Shown here one piece after another: positions 8,882 through 18,023 of a DNA stretch of 57,747 bases. The position numbers and the translations under genes are program-made. Numbering within the stretch: position 1 is the first letter of the stretch; every line of letters begins with the position of its first letter. Source of the stretch: Streptomyces sp. UW30 (GTDB lineage: Bacteria > Actinomycetota > Actinomycetes > Streptomycetales > Streptomycetaceae). The stretch lies in NCBI RefSeq assembly GCF_008042075.1, contig NZ_RDBN01000053.1, positions 813,519-871,265 on the forward strand, given 5' to 3'. Below the pieces are notes generated by a model that was given only the letters and a program-made list of their open reading frames with translations, ran no database searches and was not told the origin of the DNA.

Positions 8882-10498
8882 TCAGGGCAGCATCCAGCCG
8901 AGCACCGGCGAACTCTGTCCGACCACGATCAGGCACATCACCAGCAGCAGTCCGAGGCTCCACGGCAGCACCCGCCGCAGCAGGTCCCCTTCCTTGCCCG
9001 CGAGACCCACGGCCGCGCACGCGATGGTGAGGTTCTGCGGCGAGATCATCTTGCCGAGCACACCTCCTGAACTGTTGGCGGCGGCCAGGAGTTCCGGCGA
9101 CAGTCCCGACTCCCGCGCCGCCGTCACCTGCAACGCCCCGAACAGGGCGTTGGCCGAGGTGTCCGACCCTGATACCGCCACCCCGAACCAGCCCAGTACC
9201 GGTGACAGGAAGGCGAGCCCGGCCCCGGCCGCCGCCACGAAGTAGCCGATGGTGGCGGCCTGCCCGGACAGGTTCATGACATACGCGAGCGCCAGCACGG
9301 ACGTCACGGTCAGGATGGCGAACCTCAACTCGTGCACGGTGGCGGCCCACTCCCGGACGGCCACGCGCGCGTGCACCCCCAGAACGACGGCCGTGCACAG
9401 CCCGGCGAGCAGCACGAGCGTGCCGCCGGTGGACACGATGGGCCAGCTGAAGACATTGCCGCCGACCGCTTGGCCGTCCGGGTTCACGACGTTCAGGAAG
9501 GGCCAGTCGTAGGTCTGGGTCGCCCCGGCCAGCCAGTCCTTGACCACGGGGATCTGGGCGATGGAGAAGATCACGACGATCAGGGCGTACGGCGCGTAGG
9601 CCCGCACGACCTCCCCGCGCGGATCGTCCTCGTCCAACTCCTCGCTGCGCGACCCGGTCAGTACGGACGCGCGTACCGCCTCGGTGGCGGGCACGCGCGC
9701 GTGCGGCACGGCGACCAGGGCGCCCGCGCCGGCCAAGGCGGCCCCGATGTCGGCGAGTTGGGCGGAGACGTAGTTCGAGGCGGCGAACTGGGCGACGGCG
9801 AAGGCGAGGCCGCACACCACGGCGGGCACCCAGGTCTCCCGCAGCCCGCGCCGCCCGTCCACGAGGCCGACCAGCACGAGCGGCACGACGAGCGCCAGCA
9901 GGGGCGTCTGACGCCCGACCACGGAAGCCACGTCGTCCAGCGGCAGCCCGGTGACCTGGGCCAGCGTCACCACGGGCGTCCCCATCGCACCGAAGGCGAC
10001 GGGCGCCGTGTTGGCGACCAGCGCGACCACCGCCGCGCGCACCGGCTCGAACCCGAGCGCCACCAGCATGACCGAGCAGATCGCGACGGGCGCCCCGAAG
10101 CCGGCGAGGGCCTCCAGCAGGGCCCCGAAGCAGAAGGCGACGACGAGTGCCTGGATGCGCGGGTCGTCCGACAGCCGCCCGAACGACCGCCGGAGGATGT
10201 CGAAGTGCCGCGTCCGGACGGTCATCCGGTACACCCACAGGGCGTTGACGACGATCCACAGGATGGGAAAGAGCCCGAAGACGGCTCCCTGGGCGCCGCT
10301 GGAGAGCGCCTGCCCGAGCGGCATGCCGTACGCGAGCCAGGCGACCAGGACGGCCGCCAGCAGCCCTGTGAGCCCTGCGAGATGGGCCTTCATCCGGACC
10401 CCGCCGAGCAGGACGAGCACGATCACCAGCGGCAGGGCCGCCACCAGGGCGGACAGTCCCAGTGAGCCTGCTACGGGCTCCAGTTCCTGGACGTACAC
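8882..10498 (-). CDS. lldP: L-lactate permease
   Basis: A 538-residue multi-helix membrane transporter of the lactate permease (LctP/LldP) family that imports L-lactate or related 2-hydroxy acids with protons. Family features include the conserved block LEALAGFGAPVAI, the repeat TAPVAFGAMGTPV and the late segment SGSDTSANALFG followed by NSSGGVLGKMISPQN. GTG 10498 is chosen because GGGGAGG lies 5 bases before it; an upstream in-frame ATG would place the operator inside the coding region. No lactate dehydrogenase genes adjoin it. Two palindromes just upstream (10514-10555) suggest tight repression. Confidence 0.92.
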   Translation of the reverse strand: MYVQELEPVAGSLGLSALVAALPLVIVLVLLGGVRMKAHLAGLTGLLAAVLVAWLAYGMPLGQALSSGAQGAVFGLFPILWIVVNALWVYRMTVRTRHFDILRRSFGRLSDDPRIQALVVAFCFGALLEALAGFGAPVAICSVMLVALGFEPVRAAVVALVANTAPVAFGAMGTPVVTLAQVTGLPLDDVASVVGRQTPLLALVVPLVLVGLVDGRRGLRETWVPAVVCGLAFAVAQFAASNYVSAQLADIGAALAGAGALVAVPHARVPATEAVRASVLTGSRSEELDEDDPRGEVVRAYAPYALIVVIFSIAQIPVVKDWLAGATQTYDWPFLNVVNPDGQAVGGNVFSWPIVSTGGTLVLLAGLCTAVVLGVHARVAVREWAATVHELRFAILTVTSVLALAYVMNLSGQAATIGYFVAAAGAGLAFLSPVLGWFGVAVSGSDTSANALFGALQVTAARESGLSPELLAAANSSGGVLGKMISPQNLTIACAAVGLAGKEGDLLRRVLPWSLGLLLVMCLIVVGQSSPVLGWMLP

Positions 10499-10513
10499 GG
10501 GCGCCTCCCCGGA

Positions 10514-10584
10514 TTCCGCAATACGGAAAGCGATTTCTCGTTCCGGCATACGGAATGGTCGTGTCCGCGACAACGACCCGTCAA
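10514..10584 (-). promoter_or_regulatory. lldP promoter with tandem palindromic operators
   Basis: Two copies of a 15-base palindrome, TTCCGTATnnCGGAA read on the minus strand, lie at 10514-10528 and 10541-10555 with start-to-start spacing of 27 bases. A candidate -35 hexamer TTGACG lies at 10579-10584, placing both palindromes at and just downstream of the likely transcription start. The architecture fits steric repression by a dimeric regulator; the half-site resembles IclR-family operators, but the regulator is not in this window. Confidence 0.6.
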
Positions 10585-10680
10585 TGCCTGTGCATCACTC
10601 AACGAAACGAAGGCATGAGGACAAGCATGAGGACAGGGGGCAAAGGCGAGAAGGGCGGGGAGACGAAGAGGAGTCAATCG

Positions 10681-11058
10681 TCAGTTGTCGGGCGAACGGA
10701 GCACCCTGAGATGGCCGCGCCGCGCGACCTCCATCGGGTCGGCCCCACGACCGCCGCCCCCGCCGGCCTGCGCCGCCCGCTCCTGCGGACGGGCCGCCTC
10801 ACGCACCGCGTTGGCAAGCGCTTCCAGGTCGTCCCCGCTCGGGCGGGCCGGAGCGGAACTGTCCAGCAGGCGCACGACCTCCCACCCGCGAGGGGCGGTG
10901 AGGCGCTCGGAGTGCTCGGCGCACAGGTCGTAGCAGTGGGGTTCGGCGTAGGTGGCGAGCGGGCCGAGGACCGCGGTCGAGTCGGCGTAGACGTACGTCA
11001 GCGTCGCAACGGCGGGACGGCCGCAAGCGGTGCGCGAACAGCGACGTACAGGGCTCAC
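10681..11058 (-). CDS. DUF3499 family protein with zinc-ligand-like Cys/His pattern
   Basis: A 125-residue actinobacterial protein of the DUF3499 family. The conserved core SPVRRCSRTACGRPAVATL at the N terminus and the HCYDLCAEH segment at about 55-63 supply two Cys pairs plus His, the usual arrangement for a structural zinc site. The C-terminal 50 residues are low in complexity. The start is uncertain: GTG 11058 begins the conserved core but has no good ribosome-binding site, and in-frame starts up to about 11160 would add 15-35 residues. The gene is divergent from the metallopeptidase gene, the same arrangement as Rv3258c/Rv3259. No function is known. Confidence 0.8.
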   Translation of the reverse strand: MSPVRRCSRTACGRPAVATLTYVYADSTAVLGPLATYAEPHCYDLCAEHSERLTAPRGWEVVRLLDSSAPARPSGDDLEALANAVREAARPQERAAQAGGGGGRGADPMEVARRGHLRVLRSPDN

Positions 11059-11401
11059 GACGTTGGACGGTACCGCACTCTTGAGCGGGCCGCGACGACT
11101 CTCCCCCAGGTCACCCCACCGTGTCGTGCCGTCAAGCACCTCACGCACCCCTCCCGCCACACCCTTCTGACCTGCACAAAAGCCTCGTTGCGAGATGCCG
11201 GCGACTTGCAGAACCGGTCACCACTCGCCACAAAACCCAACAATTACCTCGACTTCGACGGTCTCGGAGAGAAGCGGAATCGAGCCCAAGCTTGGCTGGA
11301 ATGGTCATCTGCCGACATGCCGTACGGGTGACGGGACACCGCTCCCACCACCCCGCCGCGATCGGACACGCACCGGCGGTGAGGACTACGCTTCATCAGT
11401 G
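11059..11401. other. Divergent intergenic region DUF3499 / metallopeptidase
   Basis: A 343-base region between two divergent starts. It includes a lower-GC stretch at about 11190-11300. I see no RNA gene, strong hairpin or clear promoter pair. Part of it could be the 5' end of the DUF3499 gene if a more upstream start is used. Confidence 0.4.
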
Positions 11402-11845
11402 ATGGACACCCCTGTACCGCCCCGTGCCGCAGGCCCCGGGCCCCGCCGACGTGATCGACACGGACGGGGCATGCGCGGCCCTATCGCACCACCCCAGGTC
11501 CCGCTCGCCGCCAGCCGCGCCGACGTCTTCGCCGACCTGGTCCAGGACTCGGTGGAACGTCTGGAGCGCCGCTGGCCCCAGCTGACCGACATCGATTTCC
11601 TGGTCCTGGAGGTCCCCCGCCTGGACGGCCGCACCTGGAACGACGAGGCGGTCCCCCTGGGCGGCACGATCCCCGCCAACGAGGGACGCCCCGCACGCGT
11701 CGTCATCTACCGGCGCCCGGTGGAGATCCGCACCAAGGGCCGGGACGAGCGAGCGGCCCTGGTCCACGAGGTGGTCGTGGAACAGGTCGCGGAGCTGCTG
11801 GGCCTCACGCCGGAGACGGTGGATCCCCGCTACGGCGAGGACTGA
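11402..11845 (+). CDS. Small metallopeptidase-family (PF06262) protein with degenerate zinc motif
   Basis: A 147-residue protein of the possible zinc metallopeptidase family PF06262 (formerly DUF1025), equivalent in position to Rv3259. The core starts at SRADVFADLVQDSVERL and includes the family segment EVPRLDGRTWN. Where many family members have HExxH, this one reads HEVVVEQ, so only the first His and Glu remain. A classical zincin active site is therefore not present. ATG 11402 begins the conserved reading frame; the ribosome-binding site is weak. It is divergent from the DUF3499 gene. Confidence 0.75.
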   Translation: MDTPVPPRAAGPGPRRRDRHGRGMRGPIAPPQVPLAASRADVFADLVQDSVERLERRWPQLTDIDFLVLEVPRLDGRTWNDEAVPLGGTIPANEGRPARVVIYRRPVEIRTKGRDERAALVHEVVVEQVAELLGLTPETVDPRYGED

Positions 11846-11882
11846 CGACCGTCCGCAGTCGCCGCCCGGCCGGGGCCGGGTG

Positions 11883-13427
11883 CTACTTCTGCAGCACCGA
11901 CAGATCCTCATCCGCCTGAGGCACGGCCACCATGCCCCGGTCGTCCGGCAGCGTCTGCACGGTGAAGGCGGACACCCCGTCCTCCGTCACCGCCAGCGTG
12001 CGCGACGCGTACACCGGCCCGCCCGACACCGTCTCGACCGTCAGCGCGTACGTGCCCTTCAGGCCGCTCGGCACCGGGATCTCCACCTCCTGGGTGGTAC
12101 CGCTCTTGACCGTGTACGTCTTCGACGCGGCCGCACCGCCCTCGCTGCCCGCCGACGCGGTCACCTTGACCTTCGCCGTACCGAACGGCGCCGTCACGGA
12201 CAGCGTCGTGCCCTTCTCGCGGTTGTCGACCACCGTCGCGCGCGAACCGACGGCCCGGCTGGCCGGGATGAACGCCGTCTCCTGCTTGGCCCCCTTGCCA
12301 CGCACCACGCGCAGCGCCGCGACCACCGGCACGGAGTGATCGGTGGGGGTCAGCACGAGCGACCCCGCCTCCCCGCGCATCACGTCACCGAGGTCCACCG
12401 CGCTGGTCATCCCGCCCTTGACGTGCAACGTCTCATTCCCGGCAGGCGTGATCGACCCGGACGGCGCAGCGAGCCGCACCTTCAGATCCGCGTCCGCCTC
12501 CCCCGGCGCGAACGCGACCAGTCGCACCGCCGTGGCGTCCTTGGGAATGCCGGGCAGCACCAGGCTCCCCGAGGGATCGGCGGACGCCGCCAGCCAGTCA
12601 CCGCCGAGCTTGTCGTCCAGGGCCTGCACCGAGGCGCCCACGCGACCGCTGCGCACACTCACGTGCACGGTCACGTTGTCCTGCTTCTCGCTGGTGAGCG
12701 TGGACAGGAGTATCGGCTCGCCGGAGTGCGGCTGAACCGTGATCCCCTCCCCCACCGTGGTCTCCAGGGCGCCGTCCTTGCCGTAGAGCTCGATGTCGAC
12801 GACGGCGGCGGAGTCGTCGGGGTTCGTCAGATGCACGTAGTCCGTACGGTCGGGAGCCGTGCTGGCCCCCGGGAACCAGAACTCCGTGTCCGGCGCGGTG
12901 CAGTTGACGCCCTGGAGCCCACGCCCCGTGCCCGCCGCGACCTCCGTGGTCTGCTGCACGGTCCACCCGGGCGCGAACTTCCCGTCGGCGGTCCCGACGA
13001 GCGCCGGTGAGTCGGCCCCGGAGGCGTCCTCGCTCACCGGCATCCCGGGCTCCTTGGCCGCCAGGACGGGCTTGTCGGCCTCCGCGGTCTTGCCCCCCTT
13101 GGCGCCCTTGTCGGCCTTGTCCGTCTTCTCGTCCTTGCCGCCCTTGCCGTCGGCCGCCGGTCCCGACCCCTCCCCCGCGGACAGCAGTGCAGCCTTCCCG
13201 TCGCTCGCCGTCCCCTTGGTGACCGGCGTGAACGAGGTGTACGTCGTCTCCGCGAGGTCCGAGATGCTCGGCGCCGGGCACACCAGGCTCGTGCGCTCCA
13301 CCGGCAGCTCGGCAGCCGCCTTCGCGGTGTTCGCGCCGGACGCGGCGGGCGACGTCAGCGCCGCGAACCCGGTGACGGCGGCCAGGGCGCCGACGCCGGC
13401 GATCAGGGACAGGGTGGTGCGGTTCAC
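11883..13427 (-). CDS. Secreted DUF5719 family protein
   Basis: A 514-residue exported protein with an N-terminal signal or anchor helix (about 5-30) and an Ala/Gly-rich mature start. The middle (about 75-115) is a low-complexity Lys/Asp/Gly/Ala linker, and the remainder is predicted beta-rich (DUF5719, actinobacteria-specific). No catalytic motif is recognisable. The GTG start overlaps the stop codon of the upstream glycosyltransferase (GTGA, 13424-13427), so the two are translationally coupled. The pair recurs in streptomycetes and mycobacteria next to whiB, suggesting a joint role in surface glycan export or assembly. Confidence 0.8.
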   Translation of the reverse strand: MNRTTLSLIAGVGALAAVTGFAALTSPAASGANTAKAAAELPVERTSLVCPAPSISDLAETTYTSFTPVTKGTASDGKAALLSAGEGSGPAADGKGGKDEKTDKADKGAKGGKTAEADKPVLAAKEPGMPVSEDASGADSPALVGTADGKFAPGWTVQQTTEVAAGTGRGLQGVNCTAPDTEFWFPGASTAPDRTDYVHLTNPDDSAAVVDIELYGKDGALETTVGEGITVQPHSGEPILLSTLTSEKQDNVTVHVSVRSGRVGASVQALDDKLGGDWLAASADPSGSLVLPGIPKDATAVRLVAFAPGEADADLKVRLAAPSGSITPAGNETLHVKGGMTSAVDLGDVMRGEAGSLVLTPTDHSVPVVAALRVVRGKGAKQETAFIPASRAVGSRATVVDNREKGTTLSVTAPFGTAKVKVTASAGSEGGAAASKTYTVKSGTTQEVEIPVPSGLKGTYALTVETVSGGPVYASRTLAVTEDGVSAFTVQTLPDDRGMVAVPQADEDLSVLQK

Positions 13428-16400
13428 TGCTGGCTCCCGTCGGAACGCTCGCTGCCGTGCTGCTGCTGCGCCGGGTCGTATGCCGCGTCGTAGCCCTGCT
13501 GGTAGGTCTGGTCGTACGAGGGGTCGTACGCCCCGCCCTGCGACTGACCGCCGTACGCGTACGGGTCGTACTGGCCGCCCTGATACGGATCCGCCTGATA
13601 CGTCTGGTCATAGGCGTCGCCGGCCGGATACTGCTGCTGGCCGCCCTGGTACTGCTCGCCGCCGTAGCTGCCGTACTCGGCGCTCGCGTAGTGGGGTGTG
13701 TCCCACTCTCCGTATGGGGTCTGCTGCGGAATCGCCGGGGACGGCTCCTGAGTGGGAGGGGGCGGGAACTCCTCGCCCTGGCCGCCCTCTTCGGCCTCGG
13801 CCTGGGCGCGCAGCCGGCGGGCCCGGCGTCCCTCGCCCGCCATGGCCTCGGCCGGGACGGGCGCCTCCTCGGGCAGGTCGTCGTCGATGTCACGACGCCG
13901 TCCGGGCAGCGCCATCACGACGAGCACGAGGGCGAGGAAGCCCTGGGCCCACAGCCAGACGGTGTGGCCGATCGGGTCGTCGTAGGTGACGTCCAGCCTG
14001 CCGCCCTCGGCGGGCAGTTCGAAGCCCTGGGCCCAGCCGTCGACCGTGGTCGGGGTGAGCTCCTTGCCGTCCAGGGTGGCCGTCCACCCGTCGTCGGTGC
14101 TGTCGGCGAGACGCAGGACCCGCCCGTCGGCGCCGGCCGGAATCGTGGCGTGGATTTCGACGGGCCCGGCGGCGACCGGCGCGGGCTCACCGGCACCGGC
14201 CGCCCCCGATCCGGCACCCGCGACGATGGCCGCCCGGGACACCTGCCGGTCGATCCGCCACAGCGCGCTGCCGTTCTGCTCGCTCAGTCGCGACAGCCCC
14301 GGCGTGGCGTCCAGCACACGCGTGACGTCGCGCGGCGCCCCCTTGTGGACGAGGACGTAGCGCACCGCGAACGCGCCCAACTGGTCCGCCTGGTCCGCGC
14401 CGGATCCGGCGACGAGGTTGGCGACGATCTTGTCGAGCTTGGCGTTCTCCCCGTCGGCCACGGCGAGTTCGGCGTCGCCGAGGCGGGCGCCGGAGCCGCG
14501 CACCAGCATGTAGCCGACATGGGCCGGGGAGTCGCTGTCGAGGACGAGGGTGCGGGCCTGGTCGCGGGTGCCGCTCTCCTCGGCGACGAACGCGGGCACC
14601 TGCACGGGATCACGCCGCTCCACCGGTCCGTCGGCACCGCCGATCATCCAGCCGGCGGCGACGAGCAGCGGGCCCGCCGCCGCGGTGAAGGCGATCAGCG
14701 CGGCGACCGGCTGACGCCAGCCGAAACTCTGCTCGGCCACGCGCGAGCGGGCCCCGTCGGCGCCGAGCAGCGCGGCGGCCAGGAGGGCGATGCCGTAGAC
14801 GAGGGTCGCGGGACCGGCCCACGTGGAGCTGTTGGACAGGACCGCGAAGACGAAGCCGAGCAGGGCGACCGCCCAGGCCGTCCGGATGCCCAGCTGGCGC
14901 TCGGAGCGCAGCAGGGCGGCCAGCGCGGCCAGCACGACGCCGATGAGCATCAGCCCGCTGACGGTGCCGGGCCCGCCTGGGCTGGCGCCGAGGAGGTCCA
15001 GGGCGGAGGCGGCCGAGGAGCCGTACTCCAAGCCGGCCTCGCGGAAGAAGCCGAACGGAAGCAGCGACAGCGACCAGGGCGCGAGCACCAGCAGGGGCAC
15101 CCCGAACTGGGCCAGGAAGCGCAGGCCGTACGCGGTGATCTCGGTGCGCCGCACCACCAGCAGCCCGATGCCGAGGAGCAGCGCGATCGGCCACACGATC
15201 GGCGTGAAGGCCGTGGCGATCGTCAGCAGCAGTGCGTACGCCCAGGTCGCGCGCCAACTGCCGCGCGCGCCGGAGCTGTTCGCCAGGCCGCTGGCCGCGA
15301 TGCCCGCGCGGGCGATGAGCGGCAGCAGGACGGCGAGTACGGCGGTACCGATGCGGCCGCCGGCGAGGGCGCCGGTGGCGGCGGGCAGGAAGGCGTAGAC
15401 GACGGCCGCCCACGCGCGCAGCAGGCGCGACTCGACGAGCGGGCGGGAGGCGAAGTAGGCGGTGAATCCGGCCAGCGGCACCGAGCAGACCAGCAGCAAG
15501 GTGACCGCGAATCCGGTCGAGCCCAGCAGGGCGGAGGCGAGCATCGCCACGAGCGCGAGATACGGCGGCGCGGACGGGGTGCCGCCGGCGCCCACCGGAT
15601 GCCAGGCGTCGAGGTAACGGGACCACAGCTCGCCGGATTCGGCCGGGGCGGGCAGCAGGGCGCCGCCCGCGAGGGCACCGCTGCCGAGGAGCTGGCGGCA
15701 GGCGATCAGCGAGACGAACAGCAGCACCAGGAAGAGCACCGGGCCGGGCTTGCGGGCGATGCGCTTGAGGCGCGCGAACTGTTCTATCTCCAGGAAGTCG
15801 GCGTCGTCGCCGCCGGGTCCGGACTCGACCGCGCTGCCGTGCCGTCCCGCTCCGGAGGCCACTTCGGGGTCGGAGCTGCCGGTGAGGTTGCTCGCGACCT
15901 GCTCGACGGTGGCCCGCACGGTCGCGCCGGGCGGCGGGAACAGGGCCCGCAGCTCGCCCTTGTCGATGACGGGACTCCCGCGCCTGCGCCGTCCGGCGAT
16001 GATCCGCTCGGGGCGCAGCAAGGTGCCCATGAGGCCGCGGATCTCGTCGAGGGCCTGTCCGGGGACCTTGCCGACGAGGTAGGCGAGCGTGCGCAGGACC
16101 GTGCCGAACACCAGGCGCAGGAGCACCCAGGGCAGCACGGCCGTACGCGTGTTGACGAGCAGGGTGTAGACGGCGCCCGCCTTGTCGACCTTGTGCGGTG
16201 AGGCGGCGGTGCGGCCCACGCAGTCGACGGTGCGGCGCTCGCGGGAGGACGCCTCGGCGTGTCGTACGACCGCCTCGGGGGCGACGAGGACGCGGTGCCC
16301 GGCGGCCGTGGCACGCCAGCACAGGTCGACGTCGTCGCGCATGAGGGGCAGTCGCCGGTCGAAGCCGCCGAGCTCCTCGAAGACGTCGCGCCGGACGAGC

Positions 16401-17089
16401 ATGCCGGCGGTGGAGACGGACAGCACGGGGCGCACGTGGTCGTGCTGGCCCTGGTCCTGTTCGCGGCGGTCCAGGCCGGTCCAGCGGCGGCCGGAGTGGG
16501 CGATGGTGACGCCGACCTCGAGGAGCTGGCGGCGGTCGTACCAGCCGCGCAGCTTCGGGCCGACCACGGCGACATCGTCGCGCCCCAGCTCGTGCTCGTT
16601 CTCCACGACGCGCAGCAGCTGGGCCAGGGCGTCGGGTTCGGGGGCGCAGTCGTCATGCAGCAGCCACAGCCACTGGACCGGTTCCCCGTGCGGCAGTTCG
16701 GGCATGTCGTAGGCGTCGTCGCGCCAGGTGCGCGTGACGGGGTCCCAGCCGCTGGGCCGTTTCAGATACGGCAGCTCGTCCGGGGTGAGGAGGGGCGCGG
16801 TGCGGTGGGCCTCCTCGACGGCCTGGCCGAATCCGGTGCGCCGGGCGAGGTGCAGTACGCGGTCGTCGCCGAGGGCGTCGGTGACCAGCTGCGCGGACTG
16901 GTCCGCGCTGCCGGTGTCGGCCGCGACGGCGAACTGGACGGGGCGCTCCTGGCCGAGCAGCCCGGCGAGCACGTCGGGCAGCCAGCGGGCGCCGTCGTGG
17001 GAGACGAGCACCGCCGTCACCACATGACGCGGGAACTCAGGTGTGGCAGCGGCGTCGTGATGGGCTGCCGTGTGGCTGTGCACGGACAT
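13424..17089 (-). CDS. Large membrane glycosyltransferase, GT2 N-terminal domain with Tyr/Gln/Gly-rich tail
   Basis: A 1221-residue integral membrane protein. Residues about 20-300 form a GT2-type glycosyltransferase domain (VTAVLVSHDGARWL start, acidic LLHDDCAPEPDAL motif, MRDDVDLCWR near the acceptor site). A long hydrophobic region follows (about 450-800, at least ten helices), then an extracytoplasmic domain and a last helix at about 1070. The final 130 residues are a disordered repeat tail rich in Tyr, Gln, Gly and Pro. It probably transfers sugar from a nucleotide or polyprenol donor onto a surface polymer; donor and acceptor are unknown. The ATG at 17089 lacks a clear ribosome-binding site. 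It is coupled to the DUF5719 gene. Confidence 0.82.
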   Translation of the reverse strand: MSVHSHTAAHHDAAATPEFPRHVVTAVLVSHDGARWLPDVLAGLLGQERPVQFAVAADTGSADQSAQLVTDALGDDRVLHLARRTGFGQAVEEAHRTAPLLTPDELPYLKRPSGWDPVTRTWRDDAYDMPELPHGEPVQWLWLLHDDCAPEPDALAQLLRVVENEHELGRDDVAVVGPKLRGWYDRRQLLEVGVTIAHSGRRWTGLDRREQDQGQHDHVRPVLSVSTAGMLVRRDVFEELGGFDRRLPLMRDDVDLCWRATAAGHRVLVAPEAVVRHAEASSRERRTVDCVGRTAASPHKVDKAGAVYTLLVNTRTAVLPWVLLRLVFGTVLRTLAYLVGKVPGQALDEIRGLMGTLLRPERIIAGRRRRGSPVIDKGELRALFPPPGATVRATVEQVASNLTGSSDPEVASGAGRHGSAVESGPGGDDADFLEIEQFARLKRIARKPGPVLFLVLLFVSLIACRQLLGSGALAGGALLPAPAESGELWSRYLDAWHPVGAGGTPSAPPYLALVAMLASALLGSTGFAVTLLLVCSVPLAGFTAYFASRPLVESRLLRAWAAVVYAFLPAATGALAGGRIGTAVLAVLLPLIARAGIAASGLANSSGARGSWRATWAYALLLTIATAFTPIVWPIALLLGIGLLVVRRTEITAYGLRFLAQFGVPLLVLAPWSLSLLPFGFFREAGLEYGSSAASALDLLGASPGGPGTVSGLMLIGVVLAALAALLRSERQLGIRTAWAVALLGFVFAVLSNSSTWAGPATLVYGIALLAAALLGADGARSRVAEQSFGWRQPVAALIAFTAAAGPLLVAAGWMIGGADGPVERRDPVQVPAFVAEESGTRDQARTLVLDSDSPAHVGYMLVRGSGARLGDAELAVADGENAKLDKIVANLVAGSGADQADQLGAFAVRYVLVHKGAPRDVTRVLDATPGLSRLSEQNGSALWRIDRQVSRAAIVAGAGSGAAGAGEPAPVAAGPVEIHATIPAGADGRVLRLADSTDDGWTATLDGKELTPTTVDGWAQGFELPAEGGRLDVTYDDPIGHTVWLWAQGFLALVLVVMALPGRRRDIDDDLPEEAPVPAEAMAGEGRRARRLRAQAEAEEGGQGEEFPPPPTQEPSPAIPQQTPYGEWDTPHYASAEYGSYGGEQYQGGQQQYPAGDAYDQTYQADPYQGGQYDPYAYGGQSQGGAYDPSYDQTYQQGYDAAYDPAQQQHGSERSDGSQQ

Positions 17090-17293
17090 CGAGGTACGGG
17101 CCCCGGTTCGATGGACTGCGGTGGACGCCTGTGTCCCCGGGGGACAGCGGGGCGTCTCGGACGAGCGACCACACTATCGGCTGGGCATCACGTCGGCCCG
17201 CCGCCTGTGGATAACCCACCTGCGACGGGCCGTTCGAGACCTGTTCGAGACGTATGTATGTGCGGATGCGGCCGAGGCAGGCCCGCGCAGCGG

Positions 17294-17557
17294 TCAGACG
17301 GCCGCCTTCTTCAGCCGGCGGCGCTCCCGCTCGGACAGACCGCCCCAGATGCCGAAGCGCTCGTCGTTGGCGAGGGCGTATTCGAGGCACTCGGAGCGGA
17401 CCTCACAGGCGAGGCAGACCTTCTTGGCCTCGCGGGTGGAGCCGCCCTTCTCGGGGAAGAAGGACTCGGGGTCGGTCTGGGCGCACAGCGCGCGCTCCTG
17501 CCAGCCGAGTTCCTCGTCCGCGTCGTCGACCAGCAGTTGCTGCACCAGCTCGGTCAT
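17294..17557 (-). CDS. whiB: Sporulation transcription factor WhiB
   Basis: An 87-residue Wbl-family iron-sulfur protein that, with WhiA, switches aerial hyphae into sporulation septation. The four cluster-binding cysteines are Cys25, Cys48, Cys51 and Cys57 (CxxC within VCLACEVRSEC), followed by the GIWGGL turn at 69-74 and a basic C terminus (SERERRRLKKAAV) for DNA contact. Length and sequence match S. coelicolor WhiB closely, and it sits where M. tuberculosis has whiB2. The upstream region carries a strong promoter overlapped by a BldD-like box. Confidence 0.96.
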   Translation of the reverse strand: MTELVQQLLVDDADEELGWQERALCAQTDPESFFPEKGGSTREAKKVCLACEVRSECLEYALANDERFGIWGGLSERERRRLKKAAV

Positions 17558-17623
17558 GTGCGCCCCTCGTCTGTCTTTCGCGTCCCCGTGATGCGGCCGT
17601 TACCGATTCCGGCTGAACGACAC

Positions 17624-17660
17624 GAGTGAAATTACAAGTGTGCTGCTCCGGGCGAGTCAA
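17624..17660 (-). promoter_or_regulatory. whiB promoter with overlapping BldD-like box
   Basis: On the minus strand TTGACT (17655-17660) and TGTAAT (17631-17636) are separated by 18 bases, a good vegetative-type promoter about 75 bases before the whiB ATG. The sequence at 17624-17638 (plus strand GAGTGAAATTACAAG) resembles the BldD operator consensus (AGTgA-n-TnACt) and covers the -10. BldD is known to repress whiB in streptomycetes. Confidence 0.6.
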
Positions 17661-17845
17661 GCCGAGATCTGCTATTGAGCCCCTTATTCACTCTGCGGAA
17701 CCAAGGCCTAGCGGAAAGTGTTCAAATCGGCATAAACCTTGACAGGCAGACAAGACCCCGGAGGGCGTACGCCTCTCCGCAGAGCCTGTACGGAAAAGGA
17801 CGCCCAGAAGTTCGATCTCGTTGCACACACCCGCAGAAGCGAACC

Positions 17846-17872
17846 GGATCACAGTCGGATCACAGGATCACA
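17846..17872. repeat. Triple GGATCACA direct repeat
   Basis: GGATCACA occurs at 17846-17853, 17857-17864 and 17865-17872. The copies are 11 and 8 bases apart, in the long region between the divergent whiB and cysteine dioxygenase genes. They could be half-sites for a regulator of either gene, but no palindromic partner is visible. Confidence 0.4.
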
Positions 17873-17987
17873 ACGACGCTCGTGCGCCCGGTTGTGCGCC
17901 ATGTCTCCCGACCGCCCCATGAACAAACCTTTCGCCACGGAGATGCACCGGATGAGGTGAAACCTGTCCCACTGGGCGGGCGCCGAG

Positions 17988-18016
17988 TTGACACCGAAGG
18001 TGCGAACCGATGTCCT
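17988..18016 (+). promoter_or_regulatory. Promoter for a leaderless Cys leader peptide
   Basis: TTGACA (17988-17993), a 17-base spacer and TGTCCT (18011-18016). The expected transcription start, 7-8 bases further on, coincides with the A of ATG 18024, so the transcript should be leaderless and begin with the leader-peptide start codon. Confidence 0.55.
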
Positions 18017-18023
18017 TGTGGGC

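Noticed and set aside
13457..16201. A 914-codon open frame antisense to the large glycosyltransferase
   Set aside because: It is a mirror of high-GC coding DNA (Gly/Arg/Gln-rich, no domain). The minus-strand frame has clear glycosyltransferase motifs and helices.
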